Source: Cerrena zonata (taxonomy: Eukaryota > Basidiomycota > Agaricomycetes > Polyporales > Cerrenaceae). Taken from it: 64,000 bases of DNA. Below are positions 23,809 to 35,550 of this stretch, in pieces (position 1 is the stretch's first letter; the number at the start of each line of letters is the position of its first letter). Made by a program: the position numbers and the translations under genes. The notes under the pieces were generated by a model, which saw only the letters and a program-made list of their open reading frames with translations, was not told where the DNA came from and ran no database searches. Location of the stretch: assembly GCA_038087015.1 (NCBI GenBank), contig JASBNA010000067.1, positions 124,001 through 188,000 of the forward strand, read 5' to 3'.

Positions 23809-24633
23809 ATGTCAGACCTAAGGCCCAACAGCTCTGAAGAAGTCGTGTTCAGAGAGGAGGACCAGGTATTACCACAGGACGGCCTCGAGCCACTGAATAA
23901 GAAAAGGAAGCATGATTCAAGCGAAGGCCTGTTTGGTGGTGAATCTTCATCGGGTTTGTTAGAAACCCTATTACCACCCCATCAAGACAAGTGGGACGCC
24001 AACACAGCTCCAGACGATCGAAGAGAAGTGAATAATATGGAATCCGATGATTTTGTATTTGTGACTCCAAGTGACCGAACGTTTTACTTCTTCAATGGAT
24101 CAGAGACAGTTAGAGTTCCATCTAAAACAGAAAAAAACTCGGAAAAACAATACAAGATCTTGAAATACCCCAGATCCAAACAGGAGAAGCAACATAAAAG
24201 AGGAGATACTTCAGTGGAGCGGCCCCATGCCTGTCCATTTGAAGGATGTACTTGGTCATTCACCAGGTTATCTGATTTAACCAGACATAAAAAATCTCAT
24301 ACCAAACCAAATCACACTTGTCCCTTTTACAAGAACGATCCAACATGCCACAAGAATGGAGGCGCATTTGCAAGATTAGATGTTTTGAAAAGACATTTGA
24401 AATTAGTTCATTATGTCAAGGATAAACTGCAAATGATTGAAGGGGATGATCCGGGATGGTGCAGAATCTGCCAAAAAATGTTTCCTTCACTGAAAGCTTT
24501 CATAAATCATACAGAAGCTTGTGCAAATACTTCTAAACCCACTGAATGGATGAAGAAAAATGCTAAACACGATGAAAAAAACTACTTTCCCGTTGAATCA
24601 TTGGTAAAATATGATTTAGAGAAATCCGATTAG
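23809..24633 (+). CDS. C2H2 zinc-finger protein, Stp3/Stp4-like
   Basis: Predicted nuclear DNA-binding regulator of 274 aa. The ATG at 23809 is preferred; the upstream frame begins only at a TTG. The N-terminal 140 residues are acidic and low complexity, with a KKRKH basic patch. Fingers follow in order. CPFEGCTWSFTRLSDLTRHKKSH is a classical C2H2 finger. CPFYKNDPTCHKNGGAFARLDVLKRHLKLVH has a lengthened CX8C loop. The third, CRICQKMFPSLKAFINHTEAC, ends in Cys. This three-finger arrangement resembles the fungal Stp3/Stp4 group. Stp-type factors control amino-acid and peptide uptake in related yeasts, so its position beside an OPT gene is suggestive, but the link is inference. The frame is intact. 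Confidence 0.75.
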   Translation: MSDLRPNSSEEVVFREEDQVLPQDGLEPLNKKRKHDSSEGLFGGESSSGLLETLLPPHQDKWDANTAPDDRREVNNMESDDFVFVTPSDRTFYFFNGSETVRVPSKTEKNSEKQYKILKYPRSKQEKQHKRGDTSVERPHACPFEGCTWSFTRLSDLTRHKKSHTKPNHTCPFYKNDPTCHKNGGAFARLDVLKRHLKLVHYVKDKLQMIEGDDPGWCRICQKMFPSLKAFINHTEACANTSKPTEWMKKNAKHDEKNYFPVESLVKYDLEKSD

Positions 24634-25623
24634 GTTTATAAAAGCCAAACGAACCTACTTCTGGAACTTCTTTGCATTCTTCTTTTCTCGTGTAGCGAAA
24701 AGAAAACAAAAATATCAACGTTACCATGCGGCTAGCAATTGCATCATTCAAAAGATTATTCTTAATGACTTCAGTCCCCTGATTCAAGGGATTTATGAGT
24801 TATGAATACAAGGACCCATCAGCAGGGTTTTAAAGCGCGTAAATGGGCAGAGCAAGGCTGGAATCAAGTCCAACTAAACACCTTATTGATCCAAGGCTTG
24901 CATCACAAAATTCAACGAACTTGATTCAGATACATGAACAAAACCTGTCTGATTGTTGGGAACAATAGCCTTTGAGCAGTTTTAGATTGCAACATGTGCT
25001 TACACCAATCCCGACTATTGCTGAATAAACGGGCAATCTTATGTCAAAAGAAACAAAGCAAATCCTGCTATTTTCCGTTTGGGCTGTTTATTGTTGGCTA
25101 TGATAAAAGCTTGTCGTGTACTTCTAAATCACCAAAAATAATAAACCATTTAAAACCAGGCACATCTTATAAACTAAGTATTGGTGCTTCAATAGAAAGT
25201 ACAAACGGAGATTAATGATTCACTAGTGAAATTTCAGCAACAAAATATCACAGAGCTAGATTTACCTATCCCATAGCTTCCAACATCCTGGCCCGGTTAA
25301 CTGGGAGCTTCACAAGGAATGAACTAGAATTCGCGAGTATGAAAATGTCATGGAAGGCGCATTTTGGTGTATCATCTTAGTTTTATGTTTTTTTTTTTTT
25401 TTTCTTTATGTAGTTTTTTTTTTTTTTCTTAAGCAGTTTTCATTCGGAGAAAAAACAGCTCCTTGCGCTTAGCTCTAAGTTTGCTAGTTATATTTAAATT
25501 TTACATTTAACCGTATATTGTAAGTATATTTAAAATCGTAACTTTCTTTCTTTCTTTAATCTTATCCTTGTTTCTTGAGCTAAAGGATTTTGTATTCGCT
25601 TGCGAAGAAGTCATTCGTTCAAA
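24634..25623. other. Intergenic region upstream of the Prm10-like gene
   Basis: 990 bp with T tracts at 25387-25430. A short open frame at 24994-25215 shows no resemblance to a family. It is probably a long promoter and 5' leader. Confidence 0.5.
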
Positions 25624-28600
25624 ATGTCTAGTCATAATCCTCAGGAAAGCTCATCTTCCGATGAAGAAGAGTCCCATAGATCCCATTTGAACCTACCTCA
25701 GGTTAACCTTTCGAATATTAGGAAACAACAAACCAAAGCAACCCCTCGGGATCATTTTGTTAAGAGTAAAAAGAAGCTTCAGGCTAAAAATAAAACGGTG
25801 AGATTCCCATCGGAAGATTCAAGGAGAGATACCATGATATCCAATGAATCAACTACAAATAATGAAGATTCAGATTCAGACAATGACTCGAACTATATAC
25901 CTCGTCGTTCTGGCTCTCTGAGTGCGGATGATGCTAATTTACCGAGCTTCAAATTCAATTCAAATGAATTGAGTAATCAAAATTTTAATGAAGAAGAGGA
26001 AGAATCGGATGAGAATGATGTTAATGATGATGATGAAAATAACCAAAATCGTCATCAATACCATTTAGATAATCCAGATAATGAGATATCCGGATCTTCG
26101 GACTCTTCAGATGACGAAAGAGGAGCTGACGGGGCTGGGAATAAAGATAAATCTTCTAATTTGCATTCTGATAACAATCAACATAATCTCGAAAAGCAGC
26201 CTTCAATCACTTCTTCCAAACATTCCAAATCTTCCATTCAAAATCAGCTCCTGAAGTGTCACGTCTGGGTACTCGTGGTTTCCGTCGTGATAATGATCGT
26301 GATTCTTTTGGTTCGAGAAGAGAATCTTCCCAACATTCTTTCAGAACTGGTACCTCCGGAACCAGTGAATCACGCGCTGGTAATACTTTTAAAGGTATTC
26401 TTCGTAGAATGGCATTAGCTGATCAAGCTTATTCAAATACCCATGCAGCAGTTAATGCTAATCCTAATACAGTTGATGATGTTGATTTAGCAACCGATGC
26501 AGCTCCTTCTCACGGTGACTCCTTTATTGGTCGTGTCTTAAGTTTGAGTAATAGATCGGGAAGTATTAGCGGTGGTGGGTTGGCTCCTGGTGCCCTGCAT
26601 CGTTCTCATAACTCTCGCGAACGTACAATTGACGAAGAAGAAGAGGTTGGTGGAGGTGAACTTGATCGTGAAGCTTCTGATTCTATTGAATTGAAGAGAT
26701 TAGATTTAGAAGATATTAATGATGAGGCTCGTAATTTAATTGGTACTCATGTCCCTGGTGGAGCTGAAATATTGAAAAATCATGATATTGCTAAAAGAGC
26801 TGAACGTAAACGTGAACGTGAACGTCAGAAAAGAAGCTCTTCCGATAACAACACCCCCCCAACTTCAAATAGTTCAACTACTTTCACAGTTAACAAAGAA
26901 AACAAAGATGGTGATACTGATATTAGTGGTTCTGAAAGTGGTTATGCTTCGTCTGTTAATGATAGTCCACATGGTTTTTATCAACCAAATTCAGAATTTA
27001 ACGTCGATCAAAACTTAGCAAATGATTTGCAAGATGATGAATTCATGATGCTAGATGAAGGTGGTGGTTATATAGCACCCCCTAAACAAGTGCACGCCGG
27101 TGTTCTTCTGTCTCTTTTACAGTTATATCAAAATCCTCAAGATATAAAATCTACTTCGAGTCTCAATACAGGATCTTCATCTCTAGCCGAAGGAGGTGAT
27201 TATAATGCTCATGAGGATTCGGATGATGCTACTAATAATCTATATGAAACCAAGAATACTAGTACCGTTGATTTTACAAAATTGAAGAGCGGTATCAAAA
27301 AGGGTGGTAAAATGGTCTTGAATGCACCAGGTAAAGTGGGTCAAGCCGGTTATGCTGGTTATAAGAAATTTGGACCATCCTCCCGTACTTCTACCGGTGA
27401 CTTTGACGAGAAAGAAGAAGAAGATGAATCTAATGAAAACTTACCATCTTTTCAAAATGCTAAACCAAAAGCCCCTAAAAAGAATACCTCATCCTCTAAA
27501 GTTCCCCAAGTTAGTAAAAAATTACGTAAACATAAGAAGCAACAAAATCAACGTTTACGTATCACTGTTCACATTGCGGATATAATCCAAAGGCAAAGAT
27601 TTATCATGAAACTTTGCAGAGCTTTTATGTTATTTGGAGCTCCATCTCATAGGTTAGAAGATTATATGATCATGACAAGTAGAGTTCTTGAACTTGATGG
27701 GCAATTTATTTATTTCCCCGGTTGTATGATTATGGCTTTCGGTGATGCAGCAACTAGAACTTCGGAAGTTCATCTTGTTAGATGTTCACAAGGTCTTAAT
27801 TTATCAAAATTATCAGACTCTCATGTAATCTACAAGAGTGTTGTTCATGATTTATTGGCGGTTGACGAAGCAACTGCAAAATTGGAAGAGTTACTTAGAA
27901 AGAAGAACTTATACAATGCTTGGATCTGTGTGTTTTTATACGGGTTAGGCTCCGCATCTGTTACTCCTTTTGCATTTAGTGGTAATTGGTATGATGTCCC
28001 TATTTCATTTTTGATTGGATTATGCGTGGGTTATTTACAATTTTTTGTCTCCTCAATGTCTAATTTATACTCTTCAGTTTTTGAAGTTACTTCGTCGATT
28101 GTTGTTTCATTTATTGCAAGAGCAATAGGTTCAATAAAAGACGGTAAATACTTTTGCTTTGGTGCTATTGCTCAGGGTTCATTGGCCTTAATTTTACCAG
28201 GTTATATTATTTTATGTGGGTCTTTAGAATTGCAATCAAAAAACCTAGTTGCTGGTTCCGTTAGAATGTTTTATGCAATCATTTATTCATTATTCTTAGG
28301 TTTTGGTATTACCTTAGGTGCTGCTTTGTACGGTTGGGTTGATCATGGCGCAACAGATGAGGCAGTGTGTGATACTGGCCATTCAATTGACGATAAATGG
28401 AGAATATTATTTGTACCTTTATTTACCTTGTGTCTTGGTTTGATCAATCAAGCCAGATGGAGACAGATTCCAGCAATGCTTTTCGTTTCCTGTGTCGGTT
28501 ATATTGCCAATTATTATGCCGCCAAATATTTCAAAAATATTACTGAATTCACCGCAGCTTTAGGTGCGTTTGTTATTGGTATTTTGGGTAATATTTATTC

Positions 28601-28880
28601 TAGATTTTTCAAGGGGATGGCTGCAAGTGTCATGTTGCCAGCTATTTTTGTACAAGTTCCTTCTGGTATTGCAAGTAAGAGTACCTTGTTGGCCGGTATT
28701 GAATCGGCCAATCAAATCACAAATAGTAGCTACGAAGGATCTTCGGGTTCAGATGTTAGTTCCTTGAGTTTTGGGGCTACAATGGTGGAAGTCTCAATTG
28801 GTATTAGTGTAGGTTTATTTGCAGCTGCATTATTTGTTTATCCATTCGGTAAGAAGAAGACAAGTTTGTTCTCATTGTGA
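25624..28880 (+). CDS. PRM10: Prm10-like ThrE-domain membrane protein (one frameshift)
   Basis: Integral membrane protein of the ThrE/DUF1212 family, which includes pheromone-regulated Prm10 of budding yeast. Its transport substrate is not known. The start ATG is at 25624. The first 205 residues are Ser/Asp/Asn-rich and acidic; the frame then shifts, and the conserved part continues as SAPEVSRLGTRGFRRDND. A missing T near 26244 (AATCAG where AATTCAG is expected) accounts for this. The corrected length is about 1085 aa. The ThrE core starts at RQRFIMKLCRAFMLFGAPSHRLEDYM and is followed by about ten hydrophobic segments. The end, YPFGKKKTSLFSL, follows the last membrane helix. The long disordered N-terminus is typical of CUG-clade members. 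Confidence 0.88.
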
Positions 28881-29581
28881 TCCTTCTCCTCAAGAGCGTT
28901 TACTTATTTATTCAACCATGCAGTGACACTGCAATTTGATGTTTTTATAATGATAGAGTTTAATATGAATATAAATATGTATATAAAATATATATATATA
29001 TAAATTATTTATATTGGCGTTGTATTTTTTTGATCGAAAAACGTTAGTTGCGAATTTAAAGTTAAGAGAGACCGCGTTCATACAGGATTACAAATTTTGC
29101 CCTAACCATGATAATAATCGATATATAGAGGTGTATTTTATGAAGACATTTGAAGCAAAGACTGAAAGGAAAAGATTATATGTATTAATGCAAATTAATA
29201 GGATATGTTTACACAAGAGCTTTATATAGGGGAAATGAATAAATCCGACAATAGAAATAAGTAAAGACAAGAAAGAAGAACAAGGTGAAAAGAAAATAAA
29301 GAGACAAAAAGACAAGGTCATAGGATAAATGGATTATAGCAATTAAGCCAGTTAATTTTGGAAATCAAAAAGTAGTAAGTCAATGGAAGAAGAAAAGAAG
29401 AATAACAAAAATAATAATAACAATCGAAAAGTCTTTTAAAGCAATCATCACAGGCATGTTCCTGTTCCAATAATAAGAATAGAAATTATTGAGGTGAAAT
29501 ATATGTCAATTATTGTTTTTTGTTTGGTTTTTTATAAGTTTTTTTATTTTATTTGATTTGGTTTGATTTGGTTCGTTTGAT
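28881..29581. other. Convergent 3' region, PRM10-like gene and RSR1
   Basis: 701 bp between two stops. It has an AT dinucleotide run near 28976-29012 and A- or T-rich stretches probably used for 3' end formation. No ORF with support. Confidence 0.55.
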
Positions 29582-30460
29582 TCACATAATTACACAACAT
29601 TTATTCTTTGGTGCAGAGTCAAGACCATTAGGATCATCAATTGTAGATTGTCTTGTTCTTCTTTTAGTAGGCTTATCTTCTGCTTCATTAGATTTAGCAT
29701 TATTACCTTGATCATTTGAAGCATTTTGTTGTTTTTGTAATTCCTTTTGTTGTTTCTTTTCAGCACTAATTTGAGCTTCTTTTCTCATGATTTGTCTAAC
29801 GACATCAACGAAAGCTTCATCGACATTTGTTTTATACATTGCCGATGTTTCATAAAAAGGTACTAACCCCCAATCTTGAGATACTTTAATACCATCATCT
29901 ATACTTAAAACACGGTCATCATCTAAATCACATTTGTTACCAATTAAAACCATAGGGACATTATCTGAATCTTTAATTCTCAAGACTTGTTCTCTCAAGG
30001 CCAATAATTCTTTTAAGGAATTTTCATCAGTAACAGAATAAACAAGTAGGAAACCTTTACCAGATTTAATATACAATTCTCTCATTGCAGTAAATTGAGC
30101 AACCCCAGCAGTATCTAAGATTTCTAAATCACAAGCTCTACCATCGATCTCGATTTGTTTACGATATGAATCTTCAATTGTTGGATCATAACTTTCAACA
30201 TATACACCCTGAACGAATTGAACAGTAACCGATGATTTACCTACACCACCGGCACCTAAAACGACGACTTTGTAATCTGACATAGAATGATAGTTAGTAA
30301 CTGAGGAAAATAGTGAAAAGAAAGGTCAAAACAAGAAAAAGAGTCAAAGGTCAAAAAAAAAAAAAACTAACCGGAAAACCCATTAGAGGTTTTTCATTGA
30401 TATTATATTCTTTTCCAATTCATTTGATTAAGACCACGGTAAATTACACATACCTCTCAT
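29582..30460 (-). CDS. RSR1: Ras-family GTPase Rsr1/Bud1, spliced
   Basis: Ras-like GTPase that marks the bud site and recruits Cdc24/Cdc42. Exon 1 is only 7 nt (30454-30460, ATGAGAG) and exon 2 is 29582-30276. Joined across a 177-nt intron they give [17 protein letters not shown], the conserved Rsr1 start. The unspliced reading would give MSDYK. The protein is 233 aa: P-loop GAGGVGKS (10-17), effector region [16 protein letters not shown] followed by VAQF where Ras has QEEY, and NKCD and ETSA for guanine specificity. A Gln/Lys-rich hypervariable tail ends in the CAAX box CVIM for lipidation. The substitution after DTAG is normal for Rsr1. Confidence 0.95.
30277..30453 (-). other. Intron of RSR1
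   Basis: Donor GTATGT at 30453-30448, perfect branch TACTAAC at 30299-30293, acceptor TCAG ending at 30277, 177 nt. The acceptor overlaps the ATG that simple ORF calling takes as the start. Confidence 0.88.
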
Positions 30461-31345
30461 TTTTGATAATAGAAGATGGGATTTGTGTTAAGACGGATAA
30501 ACTTCGAATACTAGTTAGTGAAGACCTAAAAAAGATTTGTCTCTTTTGTTTTTTTGTTAATAAATCTAGGAAAGATGAGTTCGTTCTAACGAAATAGATC
30601 AAAATAAACTTTGGTTAATGATTTCCTAAAAGCAACAAGCGAGAAGGAAAATTGATGGGATCGAGTATATGACTTGAGCCGTAACCTTAAACAATTGTAA
30701 ATCAATTAGCCAGATTTAACAAAAACAGTAAAGATAAAATTCAAATCAAAATAAACAAAAAACACGTTGAAAATTCAGTTATAAAAGCTCAATTTAAACT
30801 AAAATCAATTATGTACTTTTAAATGGATACTTTTCTCTTGGGCAGTATTGAGTTTGGCAAAAAAAAGGTAAAGGAAAATAGGGATATTCTTTGAAAATAA
30901 AATTATAAAGACAGAGATTAGTAAAAAACCCAGGAGAAAACTAACGAAAAAACATCAAACCCAACCGAGTATGTTTTTTTTTTATTGTTCTTTGTTGTCG
31001 AGCATTGGATTTTTTTTTTTTTTTTGTTACTGACTTTCTGTTCAAAGATGTTGTAATATAGCTAATTGAACCCCATCTCCCAGCTTATGCCTACTTGAGA
31101 AAGGTATTGGTTGGAGGAAAGTCGGAAAAGATGAAAAGTGCATGGAGCGATTGGTCATTTTTCGTGTTTTGTATACGAATAATTTCGATTTTTTTTTTTT
31201 TCTACTTCTAACTGATTGATTTGTAGCTTATCTTTTGAAGCACAGACCATGCAATGGTTAATTCTTATACGGCCGTGAATGATTTACAACCAAGGATAAT
31301 ACGAGAGGATTGTCACTAAGGGGAGCTTAGTGAAAGGTATATAAG
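30461..31345. other. Intergenic region upstream of RSR1
   Basis: AT-rich region with several T tracts (30968-30980, 31010-31026, 31187-31202). It contains intron-like signals on the plus strand: GTATGT near 30969 followed by GCTAAT and CAG near 31083, and GTATAC near 31174 followed by TTCTAAC and TTGTAG near 31227. No coherent coding path joins them, so I leave them as unexplained. Confidence 0.4.
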
Positions 31346-31590
31346 ATGTCAAAAAAGGTCTCTTTCTGGAACAAAAATGAAGTAATTGTCTTGACAGAAG
31401 TAAGTTAAAGCCTCATAGCAGTCTTTGTTAAGCTAAACTTCGTCTAAATTACTCTCTTTCCTTCACTTTCTTTTCTTTTCTTTTTTTTTTTTGTTTCTTT
31501 TAGCAAATTCAGGAACCAACGACTTGTCGGCTAGGGTTACTTGAAACTACAGTAAGCTACAATTTATGGGAAGGCAAATTTAGTGAATAG
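31346..31590 (+). CDS. Candidate tiny spliced gene, 46 aa, unrecognised
   Basis: ATG at 31346 opens an 18-codon exon (31346-31399) ending exactly at a GTAAGT donor. A 104-nt putative intron ends in a long pyrimidine tract and TTTTAG at 31503. Exon 2 (31504-31590) continues in frame for 28 codons to TAG. The product would start MSKKVSFWNKNEVIVLTE and end in YNLWEGKFSE. I recognise no family. Against it: no CTAAC-type branch point is visible in the intron, and a TATATAAG sequence lies immediately before the ATG, too close to act as its TATA box. It would be convergent with ECM4, 44 bp between stops. Expression evidence would decide. Confidence 0.25.
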
Positions 31591-31634
31591 ATAAATGATT
31601 AAAGGAAAAAAAAAACACACAAAGTAAACCGAGA

Positions 31635-32688
31635 TTATAAAGGTAAGATATGTGGGACTGGACCCAAAGCGGTGATTTGGTTTGGATTGATTTTGATGTG
31701 AGATTTAGTATAGTGTTTCTTGATATGTTCGAAATCAGTGGTTTCGTTGAAACCAGGGATTTTCCAGTATAATAAACGCACCCAATTGTGAATGTAAGGA
31801 TAATCGTGTCTAATCATCTTAATGTTACATTTGAAATGTTGATGGTAAACCGGATCAAATCTAATGATGGTGGTGAATAATCTAATGTCAGCTTCAGTTA
31901 ATTGATTCCCCAATAAGAAATTATGTTGATTTGAAGATTTATGATTTGCAGCAAGTAATTCTTCAACTTTATCTAAATGCTTAAAGACATTTTGAACCTC
32001 TTCTTCGTAGATTTCTTGTTTAGTAGAAAACCCACTTTTATAAACCCCATTATTAATATTATCATAAATCCAAGAATTGATTTCATCAATTGATGCTTGT
32101 AAGTCAGTTGGATATAAATCAATTTCAGCATAGTCACTTGAAACGAGGTCATTGAATTCGGTATTCAACATCCTAATAATTTCACTCGATTCATTACTTA
32201 CAATAGTTTCGAGTTTTTTATCCCATAATACCGGCACGGTAAATCTACCAGAGTATTCCGGATCAGCTTTGAAATACAATTCACGAATTCTCAGAAAATT
32301 ATACAAGTGATCTGCAGTACCATTGGATACATCACTTGAATTGGTTTTGGCCTTTTGTTCTTCTTCATTAATAAATCTCCATCCTTTATCATCCATATGC
32401 CAATGAACAATCGATAACCCAATTATCGAGGTTAATCCTTTCAATGCTCTGGTAATTAAAGTACGGTGTGCCCATGGACATGCCAAGGAAACGTACAAAT
32501 GATAGCGGCCTGCTTCTGGCTTAAATTTGGCATTAGCTTCACGACTAACAAAGTCTCTGAATGAAGAAACTTGTCTCTTGAATGCACCAGATTTGTCAGC
32601 AAAAGTTAAAATATTGTTTTGAACAGATTCCTATCATTGTTAGTATCACTCAATCAGTCTTTTTCAATCATTTACTTACTTTAGACAT
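31635..32688 (-). CDS. ECM4: Omega-class glutathione transferase Ecm4/Gto2, spliced
   Basis: Cytosolic omega-like glutathione transferase / glutathionyl-hydroquinone reductase type. Exon 1 is 9 nt (32680-32688, ATG TCT AAA), exon 2 is 31635-32630, joined across a 49-nt intron, giving 334 aa. The N-terminus becomes MSKESVQNNILTFADKSGAFKRQVSSF, and the segment from SGAFKRQVSSFR onward matches yeast Ecm4. The catalytic Cys54 lies in SLACPWAHRTLITRALKGL. Further family blocks are RFTVPVLWD, NNESSEIIR-like SNESSEIIRMLN, LLGNQLTEADIRLFTTIIRFDPVYHQHFKC, and the end HYTKSHIKINPNQITALGP. The frame is intact. It is divergent from MGE1. Confidence 0.95.
32631..32679 (-). other. Intron of ECM4
   Basis: Donor GTAAGT at 32679-32674, perfect branch TACTAAC at 32645-32639, acceptor ATAG ending at 32631. 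Length 49 nt, phase 0. Confidence 0.9.
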
Positions 32689-33147
32689 GGTCAATCGATC
32701 AATCTATTGAAAAGAGCTTCTAGTCCCTATTTTTCGGGTTGTGGAGGAATTTCACTTTCCGCGAGATGATAACTCCATCTTTTTTTTTTTTGTTTGGCTA
32801 ATGTCACATTACTAAATTGCTATGTTAGCCCGACCTTTCCTTAAGAGCGAGTCATGTGATTTGCCAGATACTAACTGAATCACAATACTCTACATATACC
32901 TGTGTTATCGTTTTCCAACGAAGTAGCAAGCTAAGCACGGGTTTATTTAATGATAATTGACTTTGTTTATGGCCGTTATTTGGTGCACGGGCCCCCACAG
33001 TCGAGATTATGTAAGCGATTGCTTTTAAAGTCAAGTAAAAAAATTTCGCTGAGTTTTTTTGGTTCTTCGAAGAACAAAAAATTGCAAAGATTTTTCATTC
33101 AAAGTCTTTCACTGCTCCGAGATTACTTAGAAACCACCGTCGATATA
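32689..33147. other. Divergent promoter between ECM4 and MGE1
   Basis: 459 bp. The frame upstream of the MGE1 ATG is open from 32950, but those residues lack resemblance to GrpE. A lone TACTAAC at 32869 on the plus strand has no donor upstream. Confidence 0.5.
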
Positions 33148-33872
33148 ATGCATAGAGTCTTTTATAACACCTTATCCAGATCAGCCAGTCCAGCCCGTTC
33201 TGCGTTTAGATTGGCCAGAGCCAGTCCGGTCGCACCAATGTCTGCCGCCACCAGATGCAGAATGAATGGAATTCGTTACAACTCTACCCAAGCCAAAGAA
33301 GAAAAGAAAGAAGAGGCCAAGGAAGAAACTAATGCAGAACAAGGCGAAGAACAACCAGCCGAAGAACAGGAAGTCAATGTCGAAGAGTTGGTTAAGAAAT
33401 TGGCCCAAAAGGATAAAGATTTGGCCGATATGAAGAATCACTACGCTAGAGCAGTTGCTGATTTCCGTAACTTACAAGAATCAACCAAAAAAGAGGTTCA
33501 AAAGTCAAAGGATTTTGCTTTGCAAAAATTCGCTAAAGACTTATTGGAATCAGTTGATAACTTTGGCTTGGCTTTAAATGCTGTTAAAGAAGAAACCTTA
33601 TCCAGCAATGAAGAAGTTAAAAATTTGTATGATGGGGTCAGCATGACTAGAAACGTTTTTGAAAAAACCTTAGGCCAAACACGGTATTGAAAAAATCGAC
33701 CCAATGGGTGAAGCTTTTGATCCAAATCAACACGAAGCTACTTTTGAAATTCCTCAACCCGATAAAGAACCTGGTACTGTTTTCCACGTCCAACAACCAG
33801 GTTACACTTTGAACTCAAGAGTCTTGAGACCCGCCAAGGTTGGTCTTGTCAAAGGATACCGAAAACAACTAG
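33148..33872 (+). CDS. MGE1: Mitochondrial GrpE homologue Mge1 (two frameshifts)
   Basis: Nucleotide-exchange factor for mitochondrial Hsp70 (Ssc1), essential for protein import and folding in the matrix. The ATG at 33148 gives MHRVFYNTLSRSASPARSAFRLARAS, a clear import signal, then an acidic Glu-rich stretch, a long coiled coil (about 75-130) and the GrpE head. The frame breaks after FEKTLGQTRY, and the next frame resumes with HGIEKIDPMGEAFDPNQHEATFE, so one extra G near 33673 is likely. A second extra G near 33855 is suspected: removing it turns the odd tail GYRKQLGLLMSLICKY (ending at 33904) into DTENN and a stop at 33872. The corrected length is about 240 aa, normal for the family. The second correction is less certain than the first. 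Confidence 0.9.
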
Positions 33873-34120
33873 GTCTTTTGATGTCATTAATCTGTAAATA
33901 CTAATTTTCCCTCCAATTTTTTTTTGCAATCATGATTTTTCTCTGCCCGCATACATGCATGTTAATGATTTTTTCTTTTATCGTCTCTTTTGTTTCACGC
34001 CTCTTTCTTGTATATATAATTAGGTCGTTCCGATCTTGGTCCTTTATCTTTTGACACTGTAATCCTTGTAATAACCCAGTTGGATCATATCTTGATCTGC
34101 TGCCATTTTTTGGTCAGGTT

Positions 34121-34140
34121 TGCCGCACTAAAGTGACTCA
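34121..34140 (+). promoter_or_regulatory. Gcn4-type site upstream of LYS12
   Basis: Perfect TGACTCA at 34134-34140, 186 bp before the LYS12 start. Gcn4 activates amino-acid synthesis genes in yeasts, so lysine pathway control fits. Six bases upstream lies TGCCGCAC (34121-34128), part of the palindrome seen in the GCAC-N6-CGACCAA elements. Confidence 0.7.
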
Positions 34141-34223
34141 CTAGAAGGGTTTTCTGCCTAATCTCATGAAAAAAAAATTAGTACGGGGCCGATCGTCGTG
34201 GTGTCTCCAGATTTTATCGATAA

Positions 34224-35456
<1,233 letters not shown>

Positions 35457-35550
35457 GTTTTAAGTCATCTAATAAATGTCAAATAAATTGTATATACAAG
35501 AATGTCTATAAAGTAATAAAAGAATCTATAAATATATTTTTTTAGATGGT

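Noticed and set aside
20232..24840. Shared 14-mer GTTTTAAAGCGCGT at 20232 and 24827
   Set aside because: Flanks do not match. A few 14-base coincidences are expected in 64 kb, so it does not stand alone as a motif.
32869..32875. TACTAAC on the plus strand upstream of MGE1
   Set aside because: No splice donor upstream in a sensible range, and the MGE1 start at 33148 already gives a complete import signal.
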